In this document: piece by piece, positions 8,169 through 15,072 of the stretch
How the letters are laid out: each line of letters begins with the position of its first letter
Numbering within the stretch: position 1 is the first letter of the stretch
Assembly: GCA_003194435.1 (NCBI GenBank)
Contig: PQXC01000014.1
Span: 1 to 47,344, forward strand
Reading direction: 5' to 3'
Source: Candidatus Methanophagaceae archaeon
Lineage (GTDB): Archaea > Halobacteriota > Syntropharchaeia > Alkanophagales > Methanospirareceae
DNA: 47,344 nucleotides
Notes under the pieces: model-generated
The model's input: the letters and a program-made list of their open reading frames with translations, nothing else
What the model was told of the DNA's origin: nothing
The model's database searches: none
Position numbers and translations under genes: made by a program

Positions 8169-9908
8169 ATGCCGATTCGCACAATCGGCGTGATAAGTCG
8201 CACGTATCGCCATATCAACCGCTATCGTGAGATTATCGCAATATTGGTGAAGTATGGTTTTGGAGAGATATTAGCGAAGCTGGAGTTACCAAAATATCTC
8301 AATTTCGGTAAGGGCAAAAGTAAACGTTTCATATTGGGTAAAACTGCTGCTGAGATAGCGACTGCTTCACGCTGGGCTCGGGTGCGAATGGCACTGGAAG
8401 AGCTTGGACCCACTTTTGTTAAGTTTGGACAGATTATGAGCACCAGACCGGATATGGTGCCGCGGGAGCTTATCGCTGAGCTGGAGAAGCTTCAGGATAA
8501 AGTCCCTCCTTTTCCTACCGAAGATGCCCGGCGGATTATCGAGGAGGAATTGGGCAGTTCCATTGGCAGTCTTTTCAGGGATTTCTCTGATTCACCCATC
8601 GCATCCGCCTCTATTGCACAGGTGCATAAAGCGGTATTGCACGATGGAAAAGAAGTGGCAATCAAGGTTAAACGTCCTGGCATCGACCGAATCATTGAGA
8701 CAGACCTGGAAATAATGCTCCATCTTGCCACACTTATCGAGAACCATTTCGAGAAGGAACTGGGCATTTGGGACCCTGTGAGCATAGTAAACGAATTTGC
8801 ACGTGTAATCAGGAAAGAGCTGGACTTCAGAATCGAGGCGGCGCATATCGAGCGTTTTGCAACAAATTTCCAGACGGACAAGACAATTCACGTGCCATAT
8901 GTCTATCGTGAATATTCCTCTGATAAGGTATTGACAATGGAGTTTATTGGCGGGCTGAAAGTCTCGGAAATCGCAAAAGCAGTGTCAGGAGAAGAAACTA
9001 AGGTTCGGAACTACGGAATTGACCCCAAAGTCGTGGCAGCACGAGGCGCGGATCTCGTTCTGAAACAGATATTTGAACACGGCTTCTTCCACGCAGACCC
9101 GCATCCGGGTAACATCAAGGTGCTGAGAGACAACATCATTTGCTTCCTCGACTACGGAATGATGGGTTCGCTGTCAGCACGCCATCGAGAAGCACTGGCT
9201 GACATCCTCATTGCGATGATAGAGAAAGACGCAACGAAAATCACGAGAACCATTTTGAAAATATCCGGGTACAGGTACATGCAGATAGGAGACAGTGAGA
9301 AGTTAGAATCCGATATCGCCGAACTTATCGAACTCTATGCCTATCGTCCACTTAAAGAAATAGAAATAGGGAATCTACTACACCATATTGCGAGTGTGGT
9401 TGCGGAGTATCGGTTGAAAGTGCCGCCAGACTTCTATCTGCTTGCTAAGGCTCTGGTGACCATTGAAGGCGTGGGTAAGGAACTGGACCCTGAATTTAAT
9501 GCTATGGAACACGCTGAACCGTTCGCCAAGAAGTTAATCTGGGCACGTATGAGCCCCCGGAGGTTAATCAAGGATTTCTATCTCTCTGCTCTTGAAGCAC
9601 GCCTGCTGGTGCGTGACCTCCCCTCTGAGGCACGAGACATATTGGAACGGCTACAGCAGGGCGAGATAAAGATAAAATTTGAGCATGAAGGGCTTAATCC
9701 AATGCTTGAAACCATCGACCGGGCGAGTAATCGCACGGTTTTTGCCATTGTTTTAGCTTCGCTCGTGATAGGTTCCTCACTTATTGTTCTTTCTGGTGTT
9801 CCGCCGAAATGGCACGAAATCCCGATTATTGGCATCGTTGGCTTTCTTGCAGCAGGAATAATAGCTTTTGGACTTTTATTTTCCATTTTGCGGCATGGAA
9901 GGATGTAA
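8169..9908 (+). CDS. UbiB/ABC1 (AarF) family atypical kinase
   Basis: A 579-residue member of the UbiB/ABC1/ADCK family. The family's N-terminal KxGQ motif appears as FVKFGQIMSTRPDMVP (about residues 86-101). An Ala-rich nucleotide loop (PIASASIAQVHKA), the lysine strand (KEVAIKVKRPG), the catalytic HADPHPGN and the metal-binding FLDYGMMG follow. Two membrane helices close the protein (about 517-540 and 550-572), preceded by a helical region. In bacteria and mitochondria these ATPases/kinases support quinone synthesis; in archaea their target is unknown but likely an isoprenoid lipid or quinone analogue such as methanophenazine. It follows the helical protein gene by 10 bases. The length and all motifs are intact. 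Confidence 0.93.
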   Translation: MPIRTIGVISRTYRHINRYREIIAILVKYGFGEILAKLELPKYLNFGKGKSKRFILGKTAAEIATASRWARVRMALEELGPTFVKFGQIMSTRPDMVPRELIAELEKLQDKVPPFPTEDARRIIEEELGSSIGSLFRDFSDSPIASASIAQVHKAVLHDGKEVAIKVKRPGIDRIIETDLEIMLHLATLIENHFEKELGIWDPVSIVNEFARVIRKELDFRIEAAHIERFATNFQTDKTIHVPYVYREYSSDKVLTMEFIGGLKVSEIAKAVSGEETKVRNYGIDPKVVAARGADLVLKQIFEHGFFHADPHPGNIKVLRDNIICFLDYGMMGSLSARHREALADILIAMIEKDATKITRTILKISGYRYMQIGDSEKLESDIAELIELYAYRPLKEIEIGNLLHHIASVVAEYRLKVPPDFYLLAKALVTIEGVGKELDPEFNAMEHAEPFAKKLIWARMSPRRLIKDFYLSALEARLLVRDLPSEARDILERLQQGEIKIKFEHEGLNPMLETIDRASNRTVFAIVLASLVIGSSLIVLSGVPPKWHEIPIIGIVGFLAAGIIAFGLLFSILRHGRM

Positions 9909-9941
9909 AAAAAACTCATCATAGCCTCGCCAGTAGATACA

Positions 9942-9969
9942 CTCTTAGCTCTTAGCTCTTAGCTCTTAG
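9942..9969 (+). repeat. Four tandem copies of a 7-bp unit
   Basis: CTCTTAG is repeated four times without interruption immediately before the ABC permease remnant. The number of copies could vary by slippage. It marks the left edge of a tract where several genes are broken by short tandem duplications. Confidence 0.9.
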
Positions 9970-9978
9970 CCCCTGAGC

Positions 9979-10472
9979 ATGATGGTACAGATAGGAGCTT
10001 TCTGGCATAATTTGGTGATTACGCTTGAGAGATTCGGTTTGAGTCTTTTTTTCGGGTGTCTAGTCGGTTTTATTCTGGGACTAATTATCGGGCTCAAACA
10101 AAACGTAAGGCGTGTGCTTGAGCCTATTCGATGGTTGTTGATGAGTGTGCCGCCGGTTGTTGTGGTACAGGGCAAATTTCTCGATGTTTTTAAGGGAGAT
10201 ATATCTGCCAGAGATAGGTGGTCCTGTTCTGGCAGGACTTACGCTCCCGGCGGGGTTGGCAGTGCGTATCGTTGTTCTGGCGGAAGTTCTCGGCGCATAC
10301 AGTGATGTGGGATACGCATTCTCAGTCGCCAGAATAAACCTGGAGACGCCGGAGCTTTTTTCCCGGATCCCGGGTTATTGTCTGCATCTCCATGGTAATG
10401 CTATTTGAATTTGTTATTTTGAACCCGGTAAAGAGCCGGATAAAGAGCTGGAAGAAGGAGGAGGAGAGATAG
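9979..10472 (+). pseudogene. ABC transporter permease remnant (nitrate/sulfonate/taurine type)
   Basis: Pieces of one SsuC/NitB-type permease are spread over three frames. The first piece (from 9979) covers two membrane segments (LSLFFGCLVGFILGLIIGL) and a partial VPPVVVV. The second (about 10165-10360) carries FLREIYLPEIGGPVLAGLTL through GYAFSVARINLETPELF, the conserved coupling-loop region. The third (about 10370-10472) ends SMVMLFEFVILNPVKSRIKS. The N-terminal membrane segment and the middle are missing, and a 7-bp duplication (TCCCGGA followed by TCCCGG, near 10361-10375) causes the second frame change. The last frame ends TAG directly before the ATG of the ATPase gene, the spacing of an intact operon. 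No substrate-binding protein gene is next to it. The transporter is not functional as encoded. Confidence 0.82.
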
Positions 10473-11204
10473 ATGATAGAGTTTGAGGACGTGAGTAACG
10501 CATTTAATGGATATACGGTCTTCAAGGGGCTTTCAGTCAGGATTAGAAAAGGGGAGATAGTCGGTCTGCTCGGACGTTCGGGCGTAGGAAAAAGCACTAT
10601 ATTAAGGAGGATTACTGGATTAATCCTACCTGACTCTGGAACGATAAAGGTAAACAGCTCAAAAATCGGGTATATCTTTCAGGAGCACCGTTTGATTCCG
10701 TGGAGGACGGCACTGGATAATATATGTTTCGGTCTGAAGGCGATGGGAGTCAGGGATAAAGAAGCAAAGGCAATAGGGCGAAAATATATGGAAAAGCTGG
10801 GCTTGAAAGGATTTGAGAATTATTATCCGTATCAATTTGAGGGGGGCATGTGTCAGTGAGTATCCATAGGAAGAGCGTTTGCCATCAATCCTGACCTCCT
10901 GCTCATGGACGAACCGTTCAGCAGCCTTGACCTCGGCTTGAAAGATGATATGCTCAGTATCGTTCAGAACATGCTGGCTCAGCAACCGCTCACATTGCTC
11001 TACGTCACTCACGACCCCGAAGAAGTATCCAGGTTAGCGAAAAGACTCTTGCTACTGGTTAGCGGTGGTCAAATCCATGAGTTGTCACCGGAATATGATA
11101 AAACGTTTAAAAGGATGCTGCGAAGAAGATTCCGTGGAGATGATCTCAAAGATATGGGGGCTAAGGATAGATATAAATTTAATAATATGCATACAACTAT
11201 TTAG
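10473..11204 (+). pseudogene. ABC transporter ATPase with in-frame stop codon
   Basis: SsuB/NitD/TauB-type ATPase of the adjoining permease. Walker A is GRSGVGKST, the Q-loop is FQEHRLIPW, Walker B is LLLMDEPFSSLD and the H-loop is YVTHDPEEV. One in-frame TGA (10857-10859) interrupts the ABC signature, reading EGGMCQ-stop-VSIGRA where the family has GGMRQRVSIGRA. Both deviations can be explained by C-to-T changes in Arg codons (CGT to TGT, CGA to TGA). Everything after the stop stays in the same frame for 115 codons up to 11204. Two separate pieces could be translated but neither would be a working ATPase. The decay fits the ruined permease beside it. Confidence 0.85.
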
Positions 11205-11265
11205 GAATAGGAAAAGACCATGAGTAGCAAAGAGCTTATAAAAAACATCTCCTTCTCGGAAGTAG

Positions 11266-11659
11266 GTGAATCAGGAAAAGGAATGGCCAATGGATGAACT
11301 CAGGGAATATCAGGTAAATGTGGGTATTCACCTATCACATCATCGCTTGAAGATTCTGGAATATTTGACGAAACACCGAACACATCCAACCGTTGATATA
11401 ATTTACAAGAATCTTTCAAAAGAGATACATACACTCTCAAAAACCACCATCTATAAGCACGATACGATAAAAGTTTTCACAAGCAAGGGTATTGTACAGG
11501 AGCTGACGATGGAGGAGAAAGAAGTGCGATACGATGCCGATACAACGCAACATGCACACTTTCACACTTTACTTTAAGTGTATGAAGTGCAAAAACGTGT
11601 ACGACATAGCTCAGGAATCAGAAGATAAAAAGGCGGAAAAAAAATGGATGACGAAATAG
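11266..11659 (+). pseudogene. Fur/PerR-family metalloregulator, frameshifted
   Basis: Recognisable Fur-family winged helix: SHHRLKILEYLTKHRTHPTV, then LSKTTIY and KGIVQEL, then HAHF where the metal-binding core begins. The expected KCMKCKNVYD, with the first Cys-x2-Cys pair, is present but in another frame from about 11573. The frame is broken by 13 extra bases, CACACTTT repeated plus ACTTT at 11557-11573; removing them restores HAHFKCMKC. Two residues are also inserted after TTIY where ACGAT is doubled. The reading then ends at TAG 11657-11659, before a second Cys-x2-Cys pair. The likely start is ATG 11290; GTG 11266 is an alternative. PerR-type regulators control peroxide and iron genes, and an operon of such genes starts 1.6 kb downstream. 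Confidence 0.82.
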
Positions 11660-11943
11660 AGATAAGCGTTCATTTATGGTGGGAACATAAGATAAGAAAA
11701 GTAACAATAAAAAAGGGTGGAACTTCGGTTGTAATATGGTTTAGAAACTTTGGATATGTTGCCATTAGTGATGAAAAAGCCCAAAACATCTTTGCTGGAA
11801 TAATTAAGGGCTTATTGGGAATAAAAGGAGAAATACCCGAGGTACGTCTTACAGTTGAAACAGACGGGAAGATGAAAAATCTTGTGATAAACAAAAGAGA
11901 AAACTTAGAAGAGTTCTTTAGAAAGACATTTATTGAAGAATGA
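11644..11943 (+). CDS. Hypothetical protein, 99 residues
   Basis: Not recognised. The protein is 99 residues, soluble, without Cys, with an apparent alternation of strands and helices (IEISVHLWWEHKIRKVTIKK, VVIWFRNFGYVAISDEKA). It starts at ATG 11644 inside the last codons of the broken Fur gene, a type of overlap that is common in operons. The frame is open and codon use looks coherent, so it is probably a real gene, but it lies inside a degraded tract and may itself be a fragment. After it, 11944-12144 shows no convincing gene; a TATA-like ACAATATATACA is visible near 12018-12029. Confidence 0.5.
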   Translation: MDDEIEISVHLWWEHKIRKVTIKKGGTSVVIWFRNFGYVAISDEKAQNIFAGIIKGLLGIKGEIPEVRLTVETDGKMKNLVINKRENLEEFFRKTFIEE

Positions 11944-12144
11944 CGAGCTTGGAATCGCCACATACGAGGGTTGAAGAACAGCAGCCGCAGTGCGAAGCGG
12001 AGAAAAAAGTGCCTTGACAATATATACAAACCGATGTGGTAGAGCCTCGACTAACCATGGGGGGATAAAAATCATATGGAGAATGAAGTATGACCTTAAG
12101 GGAGAGGATAGAAAATGTGGGAAGGATATTAGGTGGTGTAAAAC

Positions 12145-12300
12145 ATGTTGGGTGAAATAGTGATAGATTTGGAAAAGGTGAGAGAGGAAGATAGACATAA
12201 GGGGATATTGTGTGTGGGTATGATAGTGGAATCGGATGCTGTGGACTTGTATGAGCAACTTGCGGCGTTGACGGAGCAAGAAGAGGTAAAAAAGAAGTAG
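12145..12300 (+). CDS. Small protein, 51 residues, unknown
   Basis: A 51-codon frame beginning MLGEIVIDLEKVREE and containing GILCVGMIVESDAVDLYEQL. It has a purine-rich GGTGGTG about 7 bases before the ATG. Strand-helix order and a single Cys are compatible with a small alpha/beta fragment, but no family is recognised. It lies 56 bases upstream of the FAD-oxidoreductase pseudogene on the same strand and may be its small partner or a fragment of a longer lost gene. Confidence 0.4.
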   Translation: MLGEIVIDLEKVREEDRHKGILCVGMIVESDAVDLYEQLAALTEQEEVKKK

Positions 12301-12356
12301 AGGAAATGCTGGAGTGAAAAGAGGGAGAGGGAGAGATATATAAGGAGGTATAAACA

Positions 12357-12954
12357 TGTCAAATAGAGTTTTGGTTTTGGGTGCCGGCGCCGCGGGGTCA
12401 GTAATGGTGAATAAACTGGCAAGAGAATTCAGACAAGAAATTGCAAAGGAAGAAGTGGAGATAACAATACAGGACTGGACAAGAACGATGTGAACATAAA
12501 CCAAGGGGGTTTCACTTTTATTCCCTTTGGTCTGTACACGCCGGAAGATATAAGTAGATCAAGAAAAAAACTGATTAGCCCGCGTGTAAAGTGTGTGTTT
12601 CGAGAAGATGGGGAGATAGAACGCGTGGACTTAGCAAACAGAGAGGTAACGGTAAAGACTGGTAGGAACTACTCCTGCGATTACCTCGTAATTGCAACCG
12701 GGTGCATAGCAGATGTAGGGAGTGTTCAAGGTCTTTCAGACGACTTCAATACGTTCCATACTTCGTTAGAGGATGCTTTTAAACTGAGGAAACTTGTTAG
12801 AACCTTTGATAAGGAACATATAGTTATATCGGTCGCACAGATGCCCATCCCTTGCCCTGGGGCTCCGGGGAAGTTCGCTGTAATGTTAGATGCTTACTTA
12901 TCCTCTCTCCATTTTCAACCGTTCCAATCCAGAGAAGGAAAAGGAATTTTATAA
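12357..12954 (+). pseudogene. FAD-dependent sulfide:quinone-oxidoreductase-like gene, broken
   Basis: The gene begins with an excellent AAGGAGGT ribosome-binding site and ATG 12357, followed by the FAD dinucleotide fold VLVLGAGAAGSVMVNKLA. After VEITIQ the frame is lost. Removing 5 bases (GGACT-GGAC near 12473-12481) restores DKNDVNINQGGFTFIPFGLY in the next frame. That frame continues with VKTGRNYSCDYLVIATG and MPIPCPGAPGKFAVMLDAYL, then leaves homology and stops at 12954. The C-terminal half, with the second Cys and quinone region of SQR-type enzymes, is not seen. SQR-like enzymes oxidise sulfide or related reductants at the membrane. The family assignment rests on motif order only; an NADH-dehydrogenase-like relative is possible. 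Confidence 0.7.
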
Positions 12955-13191
12955 AGGCTTAGTGAACAGTTTAAAGGCAATACTTGAAAATTGGGAGAAA
13001 TATAAGCCGATCAGAGGCATGATAGATAGAGGATATATTCAAATTAGCGAAAAATGCTTTCTCTTTAAAGAATTTGCATCGCTATACAAAGCGTTCAGTC
13101 AAAAAGTTCGTCTGTCTGCATGTACTTTTGGTAAGGATAGTGGTTTCGTTGGGTATTAACTCAAAGGAGGAATTACAGAAGATTGCTGACT
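12890..13191 (+). pseudogene. Unrecognised gene remnant after the FAD oxidoreductase
   Basis: From about 12905 a different frame reads SNPEKEKEFYKGLVNSLKAI and on to KVRLSACTFGKDSGF, stopping at 13159. A second frame then reads VVSLGINSKEELQKIADW and stops at 13189-13191. Read together, the end (VRLSACTF...LGINSKEELQKIADW) resembles, by eye, the last strand-helix of DsrE/DsrF-like proteins, with a frameshift near 13140. The upstream part has no recognised family. This is probably the tail of one or two decayed genes fused to the end of the oxidoreductase remnant. Confidence 0.35.
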
Positions 13192-13212
13192 GGTAGTTGG
13201 TGGAGGGGGTTG

Positions 13213-13274
13213 TAACCGTTATTGCAAGAATATCGCATGGAAAGTCTTAAAGTAAAGGGTAGCTATGCAAATAC
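13213..13274 (+). repeat. Right copy of a 61-bp imperfect direct repeat
   Basis: Same orientation as 89-149. It begins with TAACCGTTATTGCAAG and ends 14 bases before the chosen start of the peroxiredoxin gene, so it forms most of that gene's leader. In frame with the peroxiredoxin it can be read as [13 protein letters not shown], and the left copy can be read similarly (MRSFYSKGSYTST). The left copy could therefore be a relic of a second copy of this gene's front end, or both may be copies of a regulatory or mobile sequence. Confidence 0.7.
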
Positions 13275-13287
13275 AGAGGAAGAAAAA

Positions 13288-13956
13288 ATGGGAGAAAAAA
13301 TAGGGATGCCCCTGATCGGGGAGGAATTTCCGGATATGGAAGTACAGACGACACATGGAAAGAAGAAACTGCCAGAGGAGTATAAGGGCAAATGGTTTGT
13401 CCTGTTCAGTCATCCTGCAGATTTTACGCCCGTATGCACGACCGAGTTTGTGGCGTTTCAAAGACGATTTGAGGAGTTTAAAAAGCTGGGCTGCGAATTG
13501 ATAGGATTGAGCATAGACCAGGTATTCAGCCACCTGAAATGGGTGGAATGGATAAAGGAGAACCTGGGCGAGGAGATAAAGTTTCCAGTAATCGCGGACG
13601 ACACAGGTAGAGTTGCAAAGCTGCTGGGGCTCATCCATCCAAACAAGGGAACAAATACAGTTAGAGCTGTATTTGCCGTTGACCCTGATGGAATCATAAG
13701 AGCCATGATTTATTATCCACAGGAGCTTGGTAGGAACATGGATGAAATATTGCGAATGGTACGCGGTCTTCAAACCAGCGATGAACGCGGTGTTGCAATA
13801 CCTGCAAATTGGCCTGATAACGAGTTAATTGGTGATGAGGTGATAATTCCACCGGCATCGGACGAGCAAACCGCGAAGGAACGACTGAAGCAATACGAAT
13901 GCTTTGACTGGTGGTTCTGTCACAAGAAGCTGGACAGGATGGAGGAAGGTAAATAA
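13288..13956 (+). CDS. Peroxiredoxin, archaeal Prx6-like type
   Basis: A 222-residue thioredoxin-fold peroxidase that reduces H2O2 and alkyl hydroperoxides. The peroxidatic motif is [13 protein letters not shown] with Cys50; two C-terminal cysteines (Cys205 and Cys211, in ECFDWWFC) match the pattern of archaeal thioredoxin peroxidases with a decameric ring. ATG 13288 was chosen because the family begins close to MPLIGEEFP and GAGGA precedes it; an in-frame ATG at 13237 inside the repeat would add 17 residues. First gene of an oxygen/peroxide-defence operon: ferritin starts 1 base after its stop, then flavodoxin, rubredoxin and flavodiiron oxidase. Intact, unlike the genes just upstream. Confidence 0.93.
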   Translation: MGEKIGMPLIGEEFPDMEVQTTHGKKKLPEEYKGKWFVLFSHPADFTPVCTTEFVAFQRRFEEFKKLGCELIGLSIDQVFSHLKWVEWIKENLGEEIKFPVIADDTGRVAKLLGLIHPNKGTNTVRAVFAVDPDGIIRAMIYYPQELGRNMDEILRMVRGLQTSDERGVAIPANWPDNELIGDEVIIPPASDEQTAKERLKQYECFDWWFCHKKLDRMEEGK

Positions 13957-13957
13957 C

Positions 13958-14476
13958 ATGCTAAGCGAGAAGATGCAGGATGCATTGAATGGGCAGCTCA
14001 ACAAGGAGATGTATTCTGCGTATCTCTATCTGGCGATGTCGGCATACAGCACGTATATCGGGCTGAAAGGGTTTGCCAACTGGTTCATGGTTCAGTACCA
14101 GGAGGAGATGATGCACGCGATGAAAATCTACGATTATATTAATGACCAGGGCGGACAGGTAAAGCTTATGGCGATTGAGCAGCCGTTGACCGAATTTGAG
14201 TCACCCATGGATATGTTTGAGAAGACATTGGAGCATGAGAAGTTCATCACGAAGAGTATAAATGAACTTGTTGACCTCGCAATTGCCGAGAAGGACCACG
14301 CTACGAACATCTTTCTTCAATGGTTCGTTACTGAACAGATAGAAGAAGAGAGTAACGACAAAGATATTATCGCCAGGTTGAAACTCATAGGAAAAGACGG
14401 TAATGGGTTACTCATGCTTGACAAGGAACTGGCAGCACGTGTATTTACACCACCTGCGACTGCTGAGGGGATTTGA
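13958..14476 (+). CDS. Ferritin (non-haem iron storage)
   Basis: A 172-residue four-helix ferritin of bacterial FtnA type. Ferroxidase ligands appear as Glu17 (NKEMYSAYLYLAMSAY), Glu50 and His53 (QYQEEMMHAMK), and the later Glu-rich helix (WFVTEQIEEE). It oxidises Fe(II) and stores the mineral, limiting Fenton chemistry. The start at 13958 is preceded by GGAGGAAGGT in the end of the peroxiredoxin gene. It is second in the defence operon; pairing with peroxiredoxin and the flavodiiron protein fits joint handling of iron, peroxide and oxygen. The sequence is intact. Confidence 0.93.
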   Translation: MLSEKMQDALNGQLNKEMYSAYLYLAMSAYSTYIGLKGFANWFMVQYQEEMMHAMKIYDYINDQGGQVKLMAIEQPLTEFESPMDMFEKTLEHEKFITKSINELVDLAIAEKDHATNIFLQWFVTEQIEEESNDKDIIARLKLIGKDGNGLLMLDKELAARVFTPPATAEGI

Positions 14477-14481
14477 ACAAA

Positions 14482-14913
14482 ATGGCAAGCGCGATAATAA
14501 TTTATGAATCCCGTTCAGGCAACACGGAAATGATGGCAAAAGCTATCGTAGCTGGACTGGAAGAGGCAGGCGTAGACGTTGAATTGAAAAGGGCTGTACG
14601 TGCAAAGGCTGATGACCTCAAAGACATGGATGCGGTGGTCCTCGGCTCGCCGACGTATGTTCGCAGTTTGATAGCGGCAATGAAGACGTTTCTTTTTGAG
14701 ATGGAGAAAGCGGACCTGAAAGGAAAGGTTGGTGCGGCATTCGGGTCTTACGGCTGGAGCGGCGAATCAATTGAGATACTGACAGAAACGATGAAGAATC
14801 TCGCGGGGATGAACGTGATAGAACCAGGACTGAGAATAAAAGGCAGACCAACCGAACAAGGCTTGAAGGAATGCCGGGAGTTCGGCAAGAAAATTGCCGA
14901 GAAGATAAAATAA
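14482..14913 (+). CDS. Flavodoxin
   Basis: A 143-residue FMN protein. The phosphate-binding loop is YESRSGNTEMMAKAI near the N-terminus, and the isoalloxazine-contact loops are GSPTYVRS and GSYGWSGES, all in the expected order. It carries one or two electrons and here probably serves the oxygen-defence enzymes on either side. ATG 14482 is preferred to an in-frame TTG at 14473 because GAGGGGAT precedes it at a suitable distance and because the protein then starts right at the first strand. It lies between ferritin and rubredoxin in the same operon. Confidence 0.92.
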   Translation: MASAIIIYESRSGNTEMMAKAIVAGLEEAGVDVELKRAVRAKADDLKDMDAVVLGSPTYVRSLIAAMKTFLFEMEKADLKGKVGAAFGSYGWSGESIEILTETMKNLAGMNVIEPGLRIKGRPTEQGLKECREFGKKIAEKIK

Positions 14914-14934
14914 GGATAAGGATGTGAGTGAAGA

Positions 14935-15072
14935 ATGTCAAAATGGAAATGTACCGTATGTGGGTATATCTATGATGAGGAAGAGGAGGGTACGAAGTTT
15001 GAGGATTTACCCGATGATTGGGTATGCCCTGCGTGTGGTGTGGGCAAAGAAGTGTTTGAGAAGGAGGATTAA
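14935..15072 (+). CDS. Rubredoxin, compact 45-residue form
   Basis: The one-iron redox protein that passes electrons to flavodiiron oxidases. Cys6-x2-Cys9 ([10 protein letters not shown]) and Cys31-x2-Cys34 (WVCPACG) hold the iron; the fold's aromatic residues W4, Y11, Y13, F22 and W29 are present. Standard rubredoxins have about 52-54 residues; here the loop between Tyr13 and Lys21 (DEEEEGT) is shortened by roughly 8 and is strongly acidic. The stop codon lies directly against the ATG of fprA, with GGAGG inside the rubredoxin gene serving as ribosome-binding site for fprA. Electron transfer to the next gene's product is the expected role. Confidence 0.94.
   Translation: MSKWKCTVCGYIYDEEEEGTKFEDLPDDWVCPACGVGKEVFEKED

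Noticed and set aside
7684-8184. A 166-codon minus-strand frame opposite the helical protein
   Set aside because: It is the mirror of a low-complexity Ala/Glu/Lys gene, gives a Ser/Thr/Phe-rich product without motif, and has no ribosome-binding site.
9942-9969. CTCTTAG x4 as a CRISPR or integration site
   Set aside because: The units are only 7 bases without spacers, and no integrase or tRNA fragment is adjacent.
10857-10859. Selenocysteine or other recoding at the in-frame TGA of the ABC ATPase
   Set aside because: The family has Arg there, no selenocysteine-type context is expected, and the neighbouring permease is also ruined. A nonsense mutation is simpler.
11905-12504. A 199-codon minus-strand frame across the pseudogene tract
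   Set aside because: It runs opposite the start of the FAD oxidoreductase with its clear ribosome-binding site and FAD motif; the product is Leu/Ser/Phe-rich without any recognised domain.
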